DNA of 64,000 nt from Misgurnus anguillicaudatus (GCF_027580225.2 NC_073352.2:436501-500500); one strand, 5' to 3'; counted from the stretch's first letter, positions 23,532 through 35,959 are shown. The notes: generated by a model not told the origin, from the letters alone. Translations and numbers: made by a program.

Positions 23532-24049
23532 TTAAGGCTAACGAAACGCAAAAGTCATTCAAGGACCCAATTAACGCCAACATTTTTCTTTCAATCCTGA
23601 CTTGACTGGTAAAGTAGTCTTCACTTATTAATGTGATTATGAGTGCTATTTGCCCCATCTAGTGATAATTTGCTGATAATTATGTGTGAATGGGGCACAG
23701 TGGTATTATGCAATACATGATATATCTGAAATGGAGAGTTGGTAACTGGATACTGTGAATGGTTGGTTTTCTTTTTTTTCTCTTCTTTTTTTATGTTTTT
23801 CTGTTTGTTTGTTTTTTCCTTTTTTACTCACAGGGTGTTGTTATAAAAATTAGAATATGGTCCCAGGTTTTCTGTATGATATGTACTTCTATAGTTAAGT
23901 GAAAATATGATTCTATCATAAACTATGGGAGTGATAGATATAAATTGTAGTATTTAAAATGAGGAATTTGAACATTAATTCTGCACATCTAACAACATAA
24001 GCTGTGATTATTATAACCCTGAAGATCTGAAACAAAATAATGACTTATC

Positions 24050-26600
24050 TTTTTCACTAATGCATCTAAATATTAGAAGTCTTAAAAAACATCATGATGA
24101 CCTTGTTGCACTTCTTGCTAGCATAGGGAAAAGTTTTGATATAATTGGTTGCAGTGAAACTTGGATGAGTGAGCAAACCCTTTTGGATATTTATAAAATA
24201 GAAGGATACTCAATGTATTGTATTAATAGGCAGGGTAAATCAGATGGATAAAAATAGTATTATTTTGGGAGATTTTATTATTGACATTTCTAAAGAAGAT
24301 ATAAAGGGAATTGATTTTATAAATATGCTTTACTCCTCATCATTCTTTCCTACGATTGATAAATACGTGTCACAGAGAGTAGTAGGTCTAAAATTGACAA
24401 TATTATAACAAATATTCAAAACACTGACTGTAAATCAGATGTAATATATTCTGACATCTCTGATCATTATCCTGTGGTGTTTTTCACAAGCTGGATAAAA
24501 AGAGTATCTGATCCATGCATTGATAGGAAGGTAAAAGTTCTTAATAACAAAACATTAACAAATCTAATTCAACACCTCCAAAGTAAAAGCAGGAATGAAA
24601 TATATAATGCTAGTGATCCTAATTACGCTTATAATTGTTAAATTGGTGTACCAACCGATGCTATCAATGCGAATATTCCAGAAAAGATATTCAAACATAA
24701 AAAGGAATCTCATCCGTGGATCACTAAAGGAATCCTAAAGTCTATCCAGAAGAAGGATCCAAATAGTGATAACAAAATCTTATATACACAGTACAAAAAT
24801 AAATTAACAAGTTAAATATGACATAGCAAAGTGGGTTATTTTACTGATCGTCTCAAAACTGCTTCGGGGATCAGAAGAAATCTTTGAAGATGTTGAATGA
24901 GATACTTGGCCATAGTAATAAATCCTCTTTTATGCCTGACACTGCTGTGCCAACCTAATCAAATAAGTATACTATACAAGATCCCCTATCTGACAGATTA
25001 AACAGATATTTTGCTTCTGTCTGGAACAATTTATCTCAACAACTTGGTCCACCATGGGGTGCTAATTATAAAAAATTCTTGAAGAATAATTATCCAAACT
25101 CTTGTTATTTTAGACCTGTAAAATGGAAGTCACTAACATTATTAATAAAATCAAATGCTCTTATACAGCTGGTGCTGATGGAATCTGTAGTAAGATCCTT
25201 AAAGCCATAGTAAAAGAAATAGCTGAGCACTTTGCCCATATAATTAATTTATCACTACAGTGTGGTATAGTTCGTAATCAAACTAAGGTGGCAAAGATAT
25301 AGTTTACAAATCTGGGGACAAAAGTGATTTTCAAAATTATAGACCTATATCAATTCTACCAAGGTTTTCAAAGGTATTGGAAAGGGTGGTTTGCTTGCGA
25401 TTGGTAGATTACCTAAGTAAAAATAAGTATGGCCATCTTAGATCTTTTAGAGAAAATAAATGATGCTTTTGAAAGAAAAGAAGCTGGTATTAGGGTTTTC
25501 TTTGATCTTTCAAAAGCTTTTGATACGATTGACTTTCAAATTTTACTTGATAAATTGTCGCACTACGGGGTCAGGGGTGTGGCTCTCCAGTAGTTCAGGG
25601 ACTATATTTGTGGAAGACGGCAATATGTGAACTTAAGACTCTGGATTAGAAAATATAGTATTTGGGGTTCCCCAGGGGTTTATTTTGGGGCCTCTTTTGT
25701 TTATCGTTTACATTAATGAATTTGTATTTTGCTCCTTTGATGTTCAAAAATACTCTTTGCTGATGACACAAATCTGTTTGTATCTCATACAAACATGAAT
25801 TATTTGTAAAAAATCCTAAATGATAAATTAGCAGAAGTAGAGACCTGGTTTAAATGTAATAAATTATCACTAAACATTAGTAAAACCTTTTATATTATTT
25901 TTCGTTCAAGTATTCATAACTTTAGGGATTGTGACATTCATTTAAATATAGATGGTAGAGCAATACAAAGAGTTGACGCAATAAAATTTCTTGGATCCAT
26001 ATTGGTCAATTCATAAACTTAAAAGAACATATTAATAAGCTAGTTAAAAAAGCTAAACTTGTGGGTTTGTTCTTTAAAGTGAGACATGTGCTCCCATCAG
26101 ATGTGCTCTTGTCACTGTATAGGACGCTGTTTGAGCCTCACTTGAGCTACTGTAATTTTATTTGGAATAATTCCTACCCTACTCATACTGAAAAACTTAT
26201 GATATTACAAAAGAAAGCTATAAGAGCTATTTCACGGGCCACATACAATGCTCATACAAATGCTCTCTTCCATGAATATGGTCTAATAATGCTTCCTGAA
26301 TGTAACTTTTATCATAATGCATGTATAATGTACAAGGTGGTCAACAGGTTAAATACTAGATTGTGTGAACTCATTCCATTATATACACCTTCTCACACAT
26401 ACCACACTAGACATAAACTACTTTTAAAAGGTAAATGGAGGAACTTAACAAGTGCTAGGTTTAGTGTATGTTATAGTGGTCCTAAATTATGGAATGAACT
26501 GGATACTAATTTTAAAAATCTATTTTTTTTTTTTTTATTATTCAAAGCAACAACTACTGGAGAGATACAGACCTGAGGTATCTGCGGCTGATGTGGAAGA
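24050..26600 (+). pseudogene. Degenerate jockey-superfamily LINE ORF2
   Basis: The order is correct for ORF2. The endonuclease start is at 24060 (LNIRSLKKHHDDLVALL, FDIIGCSETW). RT block one is near 25340 (NYRPISILPRFSKVLERV). The catalytic LFADDTNLFVS is near 25752. The C-terminal frame at 26061-26576 holds LYRTLFEPHLSYCNFIWNNS, QKKAIRAISRATYNAHTNAL and FSVCYSGPKLWNELD. Many stops and shifts interrupt it. The codons are very AT-rich compared with the younger LINE at 4.1-6.0 kb, so this is a different family or a much older copy. Confidence 0.85.
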
Positions 26601-27406
26601 ATTTTAATTAAAAAAACTATATTTGTGTGAACTATATTTGTGTGAACCAGTTTGATGTGAAGAATGGTTTGCCAGTGAAAAGATTCAAAGATTATTAGAG
26701 TGGTCTCATGACTGTAAAGTAGAACTGCACAGCACGGCCTATAAATAGCCATAGGTCCTGTTACATGGGTGCATGGATGCAGAGTTAACATGTGAAGACC
26801 AGTACTACCTATACATGGTTCCTATTCAAATATAAGTTGTGCAGCATAAGCAATGTTTAAATGTATACATGATTGGAAAATCCAAATATGGGTAGCTGTG
26901 CTTACCAGTTACAAATATTTAAGGTGGCATATGCAGATGATGAAGAAACCAACACCTGGCAAACATAAAACATGTTTAAAAGTAGCATAAAGGGGTGGTT
27001 ACAACCTTCAGAAAAACTGTATATAAGCATGGGCCTAAGCCAAGAGTTGTTAGTTGCTCAATTGACCAACTCGGCTTTGTATCATTGATATTAAAGTCTA
27101 TCCTGGAAAAGGAACCCTCTGCTTCCAGACATTATTTTTTAAGACTGAAATTTACAACAACATTCTTTATAAAACTGAAACCACAACACTGATCCATGTA
27201 CCAAAAGGAAAAGTTTAACCCTCAATGTAAATCATGATGCAAGGTGTAGAAAATGTTAATTACTTTCAGGTGGGGGGAGGGTGGTGTTTGGTGGTGGGAT
27301 GGAACCCTATTTATAAGCTGCTGCTTCTTGGGAGTCCATTTTTCACAATAGTATTAAATTGTATCTGCTGCATTGAAATGTAATTTTATACCAGAGGTCC
27401 TGGGGC
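26600..27406. other. Spacer, no supported gene
   Basis: Only chance frames are seen. A short direct repeat of AACTATATTTGTGTG lies at 26615-26645, and a G-rich tract at 27270-27300. Confidence 0.35.
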
Positions 27407-27410
27407 CTCA

Positions 27411-27700
27411 TTTATAAAAGTGCGACGTAGGAACTATTCTGAAATGATCTTACGTGTGATTCAGAGAAAAAGAGCGTACGCACAAAAAAACATGCGTATA
27501 CGCCTCTTTTCCAGATGTGCAGTTTATAAATCACAAATGATCCCAAAATTGTGCGCAGCCGAATGCTCTTAGAACTCCGCCTTGTAAACGCCCCTAATTT
27601 AATTCATTAGCATATAAATATTAAATGATCAAAGGCCAAATTCTCTGACTGCTACAATGGCAGTGGTAAAAAACATATTTGTTGTCGTTTGCTTAAGTTT
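27411..27700. mobile_element. Left end of a GGGGCCTCATTTATAAA-type element
   Basis: GGGGCCTCATTTATAAAA at 27411 is the same terminus that bounds the element at 56552-57736, and the next 250 bp show the same style (GCGTACGCAC, TTTATAAATCACAA, GTAAACGCCC, TTAGCATA). The interior and right terminus are not present here, so this is a truncated copy. The family is likely Harbinger-type. Confidence 0.6.
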
Positions 27701-27793
27701 TTAATATTTCTTAATTCTAGCATGGATACTTTATTGCCATCACTTGAGTTAAGGTGATTATTAGTGGACCTTTCAATTCACGTGTTTTATTTT

Positions 27794-28618
27794 ACTTTAC
27801 AATAAGGTTCATCAGTTAACATAAGTTAATGTATTAACTAACATGAACAAGCAATGATCAATGCATTTATTACAGCATTTATTCATCTTTATTAATGTTA
27901 GTTAACTCTTTCCCCGCCATTGACGAGATATCTCATCAATCAAGAGAAAACGCTTCCCCGCCAATGACGAATATTTCCGTCTTTCCGCAATAACGCTATT
28001 ATCCACTAGGTTGGCGCCCTTCCGCAACTTTTTAAAACCGGAAGTATTGCCCTATGGCAAGCGGCTGCATGTCCGTGTCTGTTTTAAAGATCGCTCTGAA
28101 TGGGATCTCTATGAAAAGTCCATCACAAAAATGGAATTATCTCAGCTTTTTGCTCAAAATGTGGTGTTTTTGCAGAAACCTATCCATATTCAAAAGCTGA
28201 TTACAAAAGAACTACTGAAGGTAGGATGAAATTTTTTTTTTTTTGAAAGCAGAGGGTCTGTTCTTTCATTTGGTATATTGTATGTTTATATATTTGAAGA
28301 AGAACATTTTCTGGAAGGCATTAAACTTTTGTGAAAATCATGAAAAACGCTGGCGCTGGCTGGCAACTTTTTTTTAAAACGCTGGCGGTGAAAGAGTTAA
28401 TAGAAATAAAGGTTTAATTGTATGTCCATGTTAAAATGATTGAATTCGCATTCACAGTGTATTAACTAACTTTAACAAGATTTTAATAAAGTAATAATTG
28501 TAAAGTAATTGTTGAAATTAACATTAACAAAGATTAATAAATGCTGTATAAGTGCAGTTCATTACTAGTTAATGTTAACTAATGTAGTTAACTAATGAAC
28601 CTTATTGTAAAGTGTTAC
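27794..28618. mobile_element. MITE with ACTTTACAATAAGGTTCAT ends, hosting a second element
   Basis: ACTTTACAATAAGGTTCAT at 27794 is mirrored by ATGAACCTTATTGTAAAGT at 28596-28614. The arms continue inverted with AGTTAACAT/ATGTTAACT phrases. This is a widespread fish inverted-repeat element. It is split by a TTAA insertion at 27906-28396. Confidence 0.75.
27906..28396. mobile_element. TTAA-duplicated element nested in a MITE
   Basis: The ends CTCTTTCCCCGCCA and inverted CTCTTTCACCGCCA are flanked by TTAA on both sides (27902-27905, 28397-28400). This fits piggyBac or Kolobok insertion. A 72-aa plus-strand frame (28011-28229) with KRLHVRVCFKDRSEWDLYEK may be a transposon-coded remnant, but I cannot assign it. 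Confidence 0.7.
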
Positions 28619-28870
28619 CCATTTAAATATATTTTTACACGTAAACATAATGTTTGTGTCTTAAAAGTTTTGTTTCAGTTTGCCATGCCTCCTGCCCGGC
28701 TGTGTAAAAATAAAAATATTTTTTTTACTTTAAAATTCAAAGATCGTATCATAAACTGTCTGAATATATTCCATATGGATTCATTTGGATTTACAGATGT
28801 TTAACATTAAAATCAATGCATGGGAATACAGAACCCCTAAGGGGACATGGAGAAAAAATTAAAGTTTAGT

Positions 28871-29075
28871 TTTGCGTGCTCACATGAAACTATCGCATGC
28901 TCACGTGAAACTTTCGCGTGCTCACGTGAAACTTTCGCTATAGTTTCGCGTGCGCACGCGATAGTTTCGCGTGAGCACGCGATAGTTTCGCGTGAGCACG
29001 CGAAAGTTTCGCGTGAGCACGCGATAGTTTCGCGTGAGCATGTGAAACTTGCGCATGCGCACGTGAAAGTCGTAT
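28871..29075. repeat. 21-bp palindromic repeat cluster (TTTCGCGTGAGCACGCGA)
   Basis: About nine to ten degenerate copies of a 21-bp unit, core TTTCGCGTGAGCACGCGA plus AAG or TAG, occupy about 200 bp. The first three or four run in one orientation (GCTCACGTGAAACTTTCGC) and the remainder in the other, meeting near 28940, so the cluster can form a large cruciform. Each unit is itself nearly palindromic around GTGAGCAC/GTGCGCAC. It sits about 60 bp upstream of the integrase-like transposase remnant and may hold its binding sites. Confidence 0.8.
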
Positions 29076-29109
29076 ATTGATGTGGCCATACTGGAGACAG
29101 TCACAGCTA

Positions 29110-30710
29110 GAGAAATGACTACGTTACAGAATTAGTTGCGCTATATTTTAGGACTTTATTATAAGGACATTGCTGCTTTGCTTGCAAGTCGTCACCATTA
29201 TATGGTTTCGATACGACATTTTAAACGGATTTTAAAGTCTTGTAATCTGTTCCGGTGCAAGGGATACAGCGATTTGGATCAGGCAATTACTTTCATTCAT
29301 GAACAGTTACAAACATCTGGTCAGCTCCACGGGTATATAGGTGGATGTACACAAAATGCAAGGAGAGTGGAATAAACATAAGGAAAGAGGATGTTCGATT
29401 AATTCTACGAGAACTGGATCCAAGGGGTGTTGATCTCAGAGTGAGGAGACGGCTCGTCGCCGAATCTACTTTGCTAAAGGGCCTAATTACATTTGGCAGT
29501 TAGACTCTTACAACAAACTGAAGCCTTTTGGCATCTGCATAAATGACTACATTGACGGATTTTCGCAGAAAATCATCTGAATGAATGCATTTACCACCAG
29601 CAGTGATCCAAAACTTATTGGTGGCTACTACATGGAGGCAGTGGAAAGGTTGGGTGGTTGTCCAAGGATTGTCCGAGGCGACCGAGGCACTGAGAATGGT
29701 AAAGTCAGAGACTGTCAGCGCTACCTCCGTCGCAACATTCACGATGGCTCTGCTATTGACAGCTACATTGAAGGGGCAAGCACGGCCAATCAGAGGATAG
29801 AAAGTTGGTGGGGCTTCCTCAGGCGAGAATCAATGGAGTTTTACATTTGTCTGTTTGCTGATCCTAAGGACCGTGGTTTGTTCAACGGTGCGTATTTGGA
29901 CAGAGGTCTAATTCAATTCTGCTTCATGGGCATCATCCAGGTAAGCTACACATAGCCTACACTCACAGTTGATTACATTGTTACACACCTACATTACTGT
30001 AAACATAGGCTGTCACAAAAAATCAATTGTACAAGGTCTACACAGTAACACGCGGCGAATGTGTAAAATAAATGTGATGTTGCCTATGATTGCTGAAACA
30101 AAATAGATGGAACATCATGCTATTGGCAAGAGCATATCATTTTTTCATGTGTCTGGATGTTGTGTAACCTACGACATTCTGCATACTAATCAGTTTTTGT
30201 GATAACCTAATTATTAGTGACAGTAGTTGGTGTTAAACTGTTAAGGCTTATATATGCAGTAATTATTTTAGTGTGATTTACGAGTTTTTGTTTAATATTT
30301 TGTTATGCCCTAAATAAAAAACCCATGACCATAACAAACTGCAAAAATCACTTAATTGCTTCCCAATTAACCTTTTTTTCCAGGATGAGTTAGATGAGAC
30401 TACCTGTGTGTGGGATTCCCATGTCATCAGACCATCAAAGAATGACAAAGTGCCCAGTGGTCGACCCAGAGTCATGTACATGTTCCCTGAACTCTACAGA
30501 ACTGATGACTGCATTTCCCCACTGGAAAGAGACGATTTACAGCTTTGTCAGAGTAGCTGCACATTTCGAACAACAGTGCCATGTGACACAGACATTTACG
30601 ACATCTGCAACTTCCTGATGGTTGAATCCCAATTGCATCTTCCAGCTGATGCTTATCAAGCATTGGATTTGTATCTGCACTTGAGAAATGAAATCAGATC
30701 CACTTTCTAA
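29110..30710 (+). pseudogene. Integrase-core (IS3EU-like) transposase pseudogene, two exons
   Basis: Exon 1 (to 29940) encodes an N-terminal HTH-like part, YYKDIAALLASRHHYMVSIR. Next come the segment EDVRLILRELDPRGVDLRVR and the rve-type catalytic core: YIWQLDSYNKLKPFGICIND (Asp1), RIVRGDRGTEN (Asp2) and STANQRIESWWGFLRRE (Glu). The donor CAG/GTAAGC at 29941 and acceptor TTTCCAG at 30375-30381 bound an intron. Exon 2 (30382-30708) encodes RPSKNDKVPSGRPRVMYMFP and ends in a stop. Lesions are a shift near 29148, an extra two bases near 29335, one base lost near 29452, and TGA at 29578-29580 where IIW is expected. The IS3EU label is from memory of related fish elements. Confidence 0.75.
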
Positions 30711-31390
30711 TTACATCTACACGAAACACACCAATGTTCTCCATTCAGTGTGTAAATGATAGCCTACTGATGCTGTTAATTCATCTGTTACAATATGTGT
30801 ATAATGAATCTTGGTCATTTAGAATGTTTTTCTTTGCCATCACATCAATCATAAACAGGGAAATATGGACGAAAGCACAGCAAATAAATAAAGGATATGA
30901 CATGAATGAACAATTGTAATTTTTATTTAACAGTATTGGACATTTTGAGTATGTTTCCCATGTGAGGCTTCAACAAAAACAGCCATTGGTATTTGCCATT
31001 AAAATGTGAATGTGTGAAATGCAATATTCTGCAGTATTGTACAGTAATAAAAGCTTCCCTGAAAAGGCATAACATAAATATAACAAAAATGTATCTTAAT
31101 AATCACGGTCCAAACGTTCTCATGAACAGCAACAGCATTTAAGTGCTACCTGCAAATCTGCAAAAACTTGTATTAAAACAAATAAGTAAAAGCTTAAAGG
31201 GCGTGTTGCAGGTTAACCACCACTTTCGATTAATGGGTACATAAATCACTCAAGATATGTGTATAATTTTTAAAATGTCTCAAAAATGGTCTTAAAGACC
31301 ATGTTTTTGGTATTAACCGTTTTTTTTTACGCAATTCTGCGATGACGTTACGCAATTTCTGCGAAACGCCCTTTAACATTTTTACTTACA
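30711..31390. other. Spacer, no supported gene
   Basis: AT-rich sequence downstream of the transposase remnant. I looked for the partner terminus of that element here and did not find one. Confidence 0.35.
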
Positions 31391-31391
31391 T

Positions 31392-31662
31392 TTAGGGATG
31401 CATAACGATTAATCAGAACAAAAGTTTTTGTTTACATCCATATATGTGTGTGAACTGTGTATAATAATTATGTTTATATAAATGTGCACACATGCATGTA
31501 TCATTTTAAGAATTTAAGACATATTAAGAATTTATATATAAATTATACATAAATATACAAATGTAAACATTTGTTACATGCATGTGTGTGCATGTATCTA
31601 TACAATGTTATTATACACAGTTCACACACATATATGGATGTAAACAAAAACTTTTATTCTGT
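31392..31662. mobile_element. Inverted-repeat MITE fragment
   Basis: The left arm contains AAAGTTTTTGTTTACATCCA and TATATGTGTGTGAACTGTGT. The right arm (31600-31655) is the inverse of both. The left tip reads TAGGGATGCATAACGATTAA. The corresponding right tip is missing. Confidence 0.65.
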
Positions 31663-31766
31663 TATATGTATAACTGTTTTAATAAACTTTCTGAGTTGCT
31701 AACACGTTAGAACCAATGGGGAACAAACCACTTCTGTTGCCAAAATGCGCGCACAGGCTATTTGAT

Positions 31767-33733
31767 CAGGGACGTCACTAGGATTGGAAGACAGGGGGGG
31801 CTCAGCCCACAGAGTATTTGTAACTTGTGTTTGCAAAATTTTTGCACTCACATCTGAGCTACAATTATGTCAACAACCAGTCAAGAAACCAAGATGTTAA
31901 CAAGTAAAACATGACAGACATATCCTCCTCTTCATATTAAATATAATAAAAAAAAATTTAGTGTATGCTTTGCATAGTGCCTAGACCTGCCAACAAATGC
32001 TTATTGTTATAAGAAATTCAAGAAAAGAAAAGAAAAACAATCCTTAGACCTATAGACCATTACTGACCTCAATCACACCGGGTCCGGCTCCCTCAGAATC
32101 GACTGGCCTGCCAATCTCCTGCAGCTGCTTCTCTTTCTCTCTCCTAAAATATTTTCTAATATCCATCTCATCTGCTCAATGAATTGAAGGATACAACAGT
32201 ATTGCATTAACAGGGACCCTATGATGACATTTTGTTTTCAGTGACAACAACATTCTATGGCGATTGATACTGTTGAATATGCCTCTTTTTGAGATATTTT
32301 ATTTTAAAGATTATTAGGCCTATATTGTTGCCAAAGAATAAAGAGTTGTGATTAGATTGCTAAGTTAACAATTTCTTGTATTTTGCTTGTGCAAGACTAA
32401 AGTTTTTCATGACATAGCAAACCAAAATATTCCCATTCCTTTACCACAAGAAAACGTAGCTAAAGGTAAGCAGCCAGCAGGTAATTAAAAACAACTTACA
32501 ATTTTACTCCTCCGTATCACGACACTTACCAATCTTTATTTCACCATTAGCGTGCGTACTAGCGTGTGTATCAGTATCAGTTTGTGTGTGTGTGTGTGTG
32601 TGTATTGTGTAATAACAAGCTTCTTCTTCTTCTGGTGTTTAATGGCGGTTGGCAAACCAACTAAAGGTGCATTTTCCGCAACCTACTGGATTGGAGTATG
32701 GAGCATAATTTGTAATAACAAGCTACAATAGCACATACAGGCAACCGGAAGCGATCGCCGTTTTCCGGTTTGGTCACTTGACGTTCGACATCTAGCGTAT
32801 TCTGTCCGACTTGTCAGATGTTTTTTTGTAGCTGGATATATAACATTTGTTGAGTCTAAATATTAATGAGGATACGGTTTTTGATAAATCAAATTTTATT
32901 GTTGTTCTTATAATCATTTAGGGGGTCGCTGTCCGATGAAACTCACGTATGTTCATTTTGCCGATTTTGAGATTTTTCGACAGATTGAATGTCCAGGTTC
33001 ATTTCCATATACAGTATGCGTCACATACCTAAATAGCCAATGAAAACTTGTGAAATCATGTCATCTGATTTTCACGTACCCGTTTGGTGTCAAAGCTGTC
33101 AATCACGCCGCATATCTTCCGCCTGTGAAGCATCTCGCCGGTCTCGTAAAGTTTTATCGAAGCTGAGCACTGGATATAGCCGAATAAACATGACAATGAC
33201 TTTCCTTCGAGGTAAACGTTTCCCCCGGACGCCAGACTAACATCTAGGAGTTACTTCATTACGGTAGGACTGTGCAAACAAAGTATCTGTCTAGCATTGG
33301 TAATATTTACGCTGGGGATGTCCCCACCACTTTTTGAAAGCATTTGGTTAAAATGTTCTGAAAAATCAAACGATGCTTAAGACTGGTTTTGTGGTCTAGT
33401 GTCACATATGTTGCGTTGTATGCTTATGGTGTGTTTTCTTGTACATATGTAATGAAATTCATTGTAATCATTTATTAAACGCGCTGCGGTTTTCTACGGT
33501 ATGGTGCTTTGGCATTGTTCGGTTGAGCTGGTGTTGCAGGGATTGTTACGTGTGATGTGTGCATTCGACATTGTTGAGGGTTTATAAATTTATGCTGAGT
33601 ATTTTCTTGTTGTTGACTGGCCTACGCTATGCCCATTTTTGATGCGCGTTATTCAATATTTTTCCCGTCCTGCAGTAATGTTTTTATAAGATCTTTTGTC
33701 CCCACCACTTTTCAACCCAAACTAACGCCCCTG
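31767..33733 (-). mobile_element. Possible hAT element with CAGGGRCGT ends
   Basis: The left end CAGGGACGTCACTAGGATTGG and inverted right end CAGGGGCGTTAGTTTGGGTTG agree at about 15 of 21 positions. Inside, the minus strand at 32070-32172 encodes MDIRKYFRREKEKQLQEIGR followed by the donor GTCAGT, the style of the first exon of ZMYM-like hAT proteins. No 8-bp duplication is seen (TATTTGAT versus TTGTGTAG) and no catalytic domain is present, so this is a deletion derivative if it is one element at all. Confidence 0.4.
32579..32602. repeat. (GT)n microsatellite
   Basis: An uninterrupted run of about twelve GT units, followed shortly by a (TTC)n tract at 32622. Confidence 0.85.
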
Positions 33734-33739
33734 TTGTGT

Positions 33740-34213
33740 AGCATTACCATGTCAGTGTATTGATTCATTGTCCCTTAATGGTTTGCAAGAGACATTTAAT
33801 ACACTTATAATTAATATTAAATAAAGTAAGCGTATTTAACCAAGACGTAGGCTATTTAATGAACTGAGCGTGTTCATCTGTCAATACGAAACGCGACTTT
33901 GGCCATTCTAATTAATGATCGGAAGAACGCGTATCGATCAAAGTTACTGTAAAATATGCACGCATGTCCATTTAAACTCAATTTTGGTCAAATGTGGATT
34001 ATATCATGACACTGGCAAGAATATGGTTACATGTAAATATGCTGTACCAAGTATGACAACGCTACATTCAACTGCTTCTGATATACTGTGTTTTTTTCAC
34101 TTTCTGAAAAGTTACCGTTTTGGACATACGTGAGTTTCATCAGGCAGCGACGATATGCTTCATTATACAGTATAATATTCACTAAATGTTAATGTGTTGG
34201 GACAGCATGAAGC
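33740..34213. other. Spacer, no supported gene
   Basis: Nothing recognisable apart from chance frames. Confidence 0.35.
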
Positions 34214-34217
34214 TTAA

Positions 34218-35092
34218 AGGGTTAGTTCACCCAAAAATGAGAGTTATGTCATTCATACATTACATATGTACCCGTAAGACCTCCGTTCATCTTTGGAAAC
34301 ACAGCTTAAGATGTTTAAGATTTAGTCCAAGAGCTTGCTGACCCTCCATTGAAAATCTATGCACAGTTTACTGTCCATGTCCAGAAAGGTAATAAAAACA
34401 TCATCAAAGTAGTCCATGTGACATCAGTGGGGCAGTTAGAATGTGTTGAAGCATCGAAAATACATGTTGGTCAAAAAATAACAAAAATTACAACTTTATT
34501 CAGCATTGTCTTCTCTTCCAGTCTGTTTTAAATGCGCATTCCCAAGACTGCAGTGACACTGCTGAAGTAGACGCATGCTGACGTGTTATCTGGTGTGCCC
34601 GAGCTTCGTTTACAGTCTGAGGAATTAGGACATCTGCGACATGCACACTTACGCACAATTAAAAAAATATAGCAATACCAAACACAAACAATGTAGAACA
34701 GCTTGAATACAGCATGTGTCTCCATCAGACAGTAAACGAAGCTCGGGCACACCAGATAACACGTCAGCATGTCTACGTCATCAGCGTCACTGCAGTCTCG
34801 GGAACGCAGGACTCAAAACAGATCGGAAAAGAAGACAATGCTGAATAAAGTTCAAAACATTCTAACTGACCCACTGATGTCACATGGACTACTTTGATGA
34901 TGTTTTTATTACATTTCTGGACATGGACAGTATATCGTACATACATTTTCAATGAAGGGTCAACAAGCTCTCGGACTAAATCTAAAACATCTTAAACTAT
35001 GCTTCTGAAGATGAACAGAGGTCTTACAAGTTTGGAACAATATGAGAGTGAGTCATTAATTACATTATTTTCATTTTTGGTGAACTATCACT
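34218..35092. mobile_element. Large fold-back Kolobok/T2-type element
   Basis: TTAA lies at 34214-34217 and 35093-35096. The termini are AGGGTTAGTTCACCCAAAAA and inverted AGTGATAGTTCACCAAAAA. The two halves are inverted copies of each other over about 350-400 bp. For example, TTATCTGGTGTGCCCGAGCT at 34586 is mirrored near 34737-34760, and AGTAGTCCATGTGACATCAG at 34409 is mirrored near 34876. The loop is about 110 bp. Non-coding. Confidence 0.8.
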
Positions 35093-35279
35093 TTAATGAC
35101 TATATGAAATTGTTAAAAATATTTTATAACTTCCATTTGAAAAATTAGAAAAAGCCAGGGAGCCGCTAAAAAGCCGTAATACGGCTATAATCAGGTAAAT
35201 ATTAACTTATAATTGACGAGATACTGTAACTCGTTAATGACAGCGAGAGAGTTAAGTATATATAAAATAAATTGAATTG

Positions 35280-35845
35280 AATATGTGTATCTCATTTTAG
35301 ACAGCTTAATTGGTTACCTATAGAGGGTAGACTTAAACATCTTAAATTAAAAATGGTACACAAGATATTTAATAAAAGAGCTCTTTTATATTTTAATAAT
35401 TATTTCTCAAGGGTTAATGAGAAACATACTTATAATACCAGGCAAAGTCTTATGAATGTCACATTATACAATTTTAAGAATATGTATGGGCGTAGGTCTT
35501 TTCATTACTCAGGGGCTGTAGAGTGGAATAAAGTGCCTCTTAACATTAAATGCATTATGAATACAGGTGGTTTTAGCATGAAAGTTAAAAATTGGATATT
35601 AGGTGGGTTGTCTTAGACTAGAGTAGGTATGGTTTTTGTATATTGTAGGAATTTTATTGTGATTGTATTTGTTGGTATTCTGGAAAAGTTTTTAGATGAT
35701 GTGGTTTATTTATTTGTAATGCCAATGCCCCTACTTCCTTTGCTCTAAAAGTGAGGTTGTATTTTACTTCAAGGACCACAATGGAAATAAGTTATTTTTA
35801 ACTTTATTGTGTTATCCTTGACAAATGTGTTATTTCACTTTTTGT
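35280..35845 (+). pseudogene. LINE ORF2 C-terminal fragment
   Basis: The plus strand encodes QLNWLPIEGRLKHLKLKMVH, then KHTYNTRQSLMNVTLYNFKN and YGRRSFHYSGAVEWNKVPLN, the C-terminal end of a jockey-superfamily LINE ORF2. A 3' tail ending AATAAATCAAATCAAA near 35850 marks the element end. It is severely 5' truncated. Confidence 0.75.
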
Positions 35846-35959
35846 CCAATAAATCAAATCAAAAGTAAGTGATAAGGCTGCCGAGGTGTCCTGTTAAACG
35901 GTATTAAAGAATAAGGGGGAGGCAAAGCCTGACACTACTTTTGGTAAGTAACACTATAC

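Noticed and set aside
28847..29104. Repeat-encoded frames such as a SREHAIVSREHA-type protein on one strand and a LTRNYRVLTRNF-type on the other
   Set aside because: Both strands are open because the 21-bp unit is a multiple of three without stops. This is a by-product of the palindromic repeats.
31767..33733. A confident full hAT element with TSD
   Set aside because: The ends agree only partly and the 8-bp flanks do not match, so it was kept as low confidence only.
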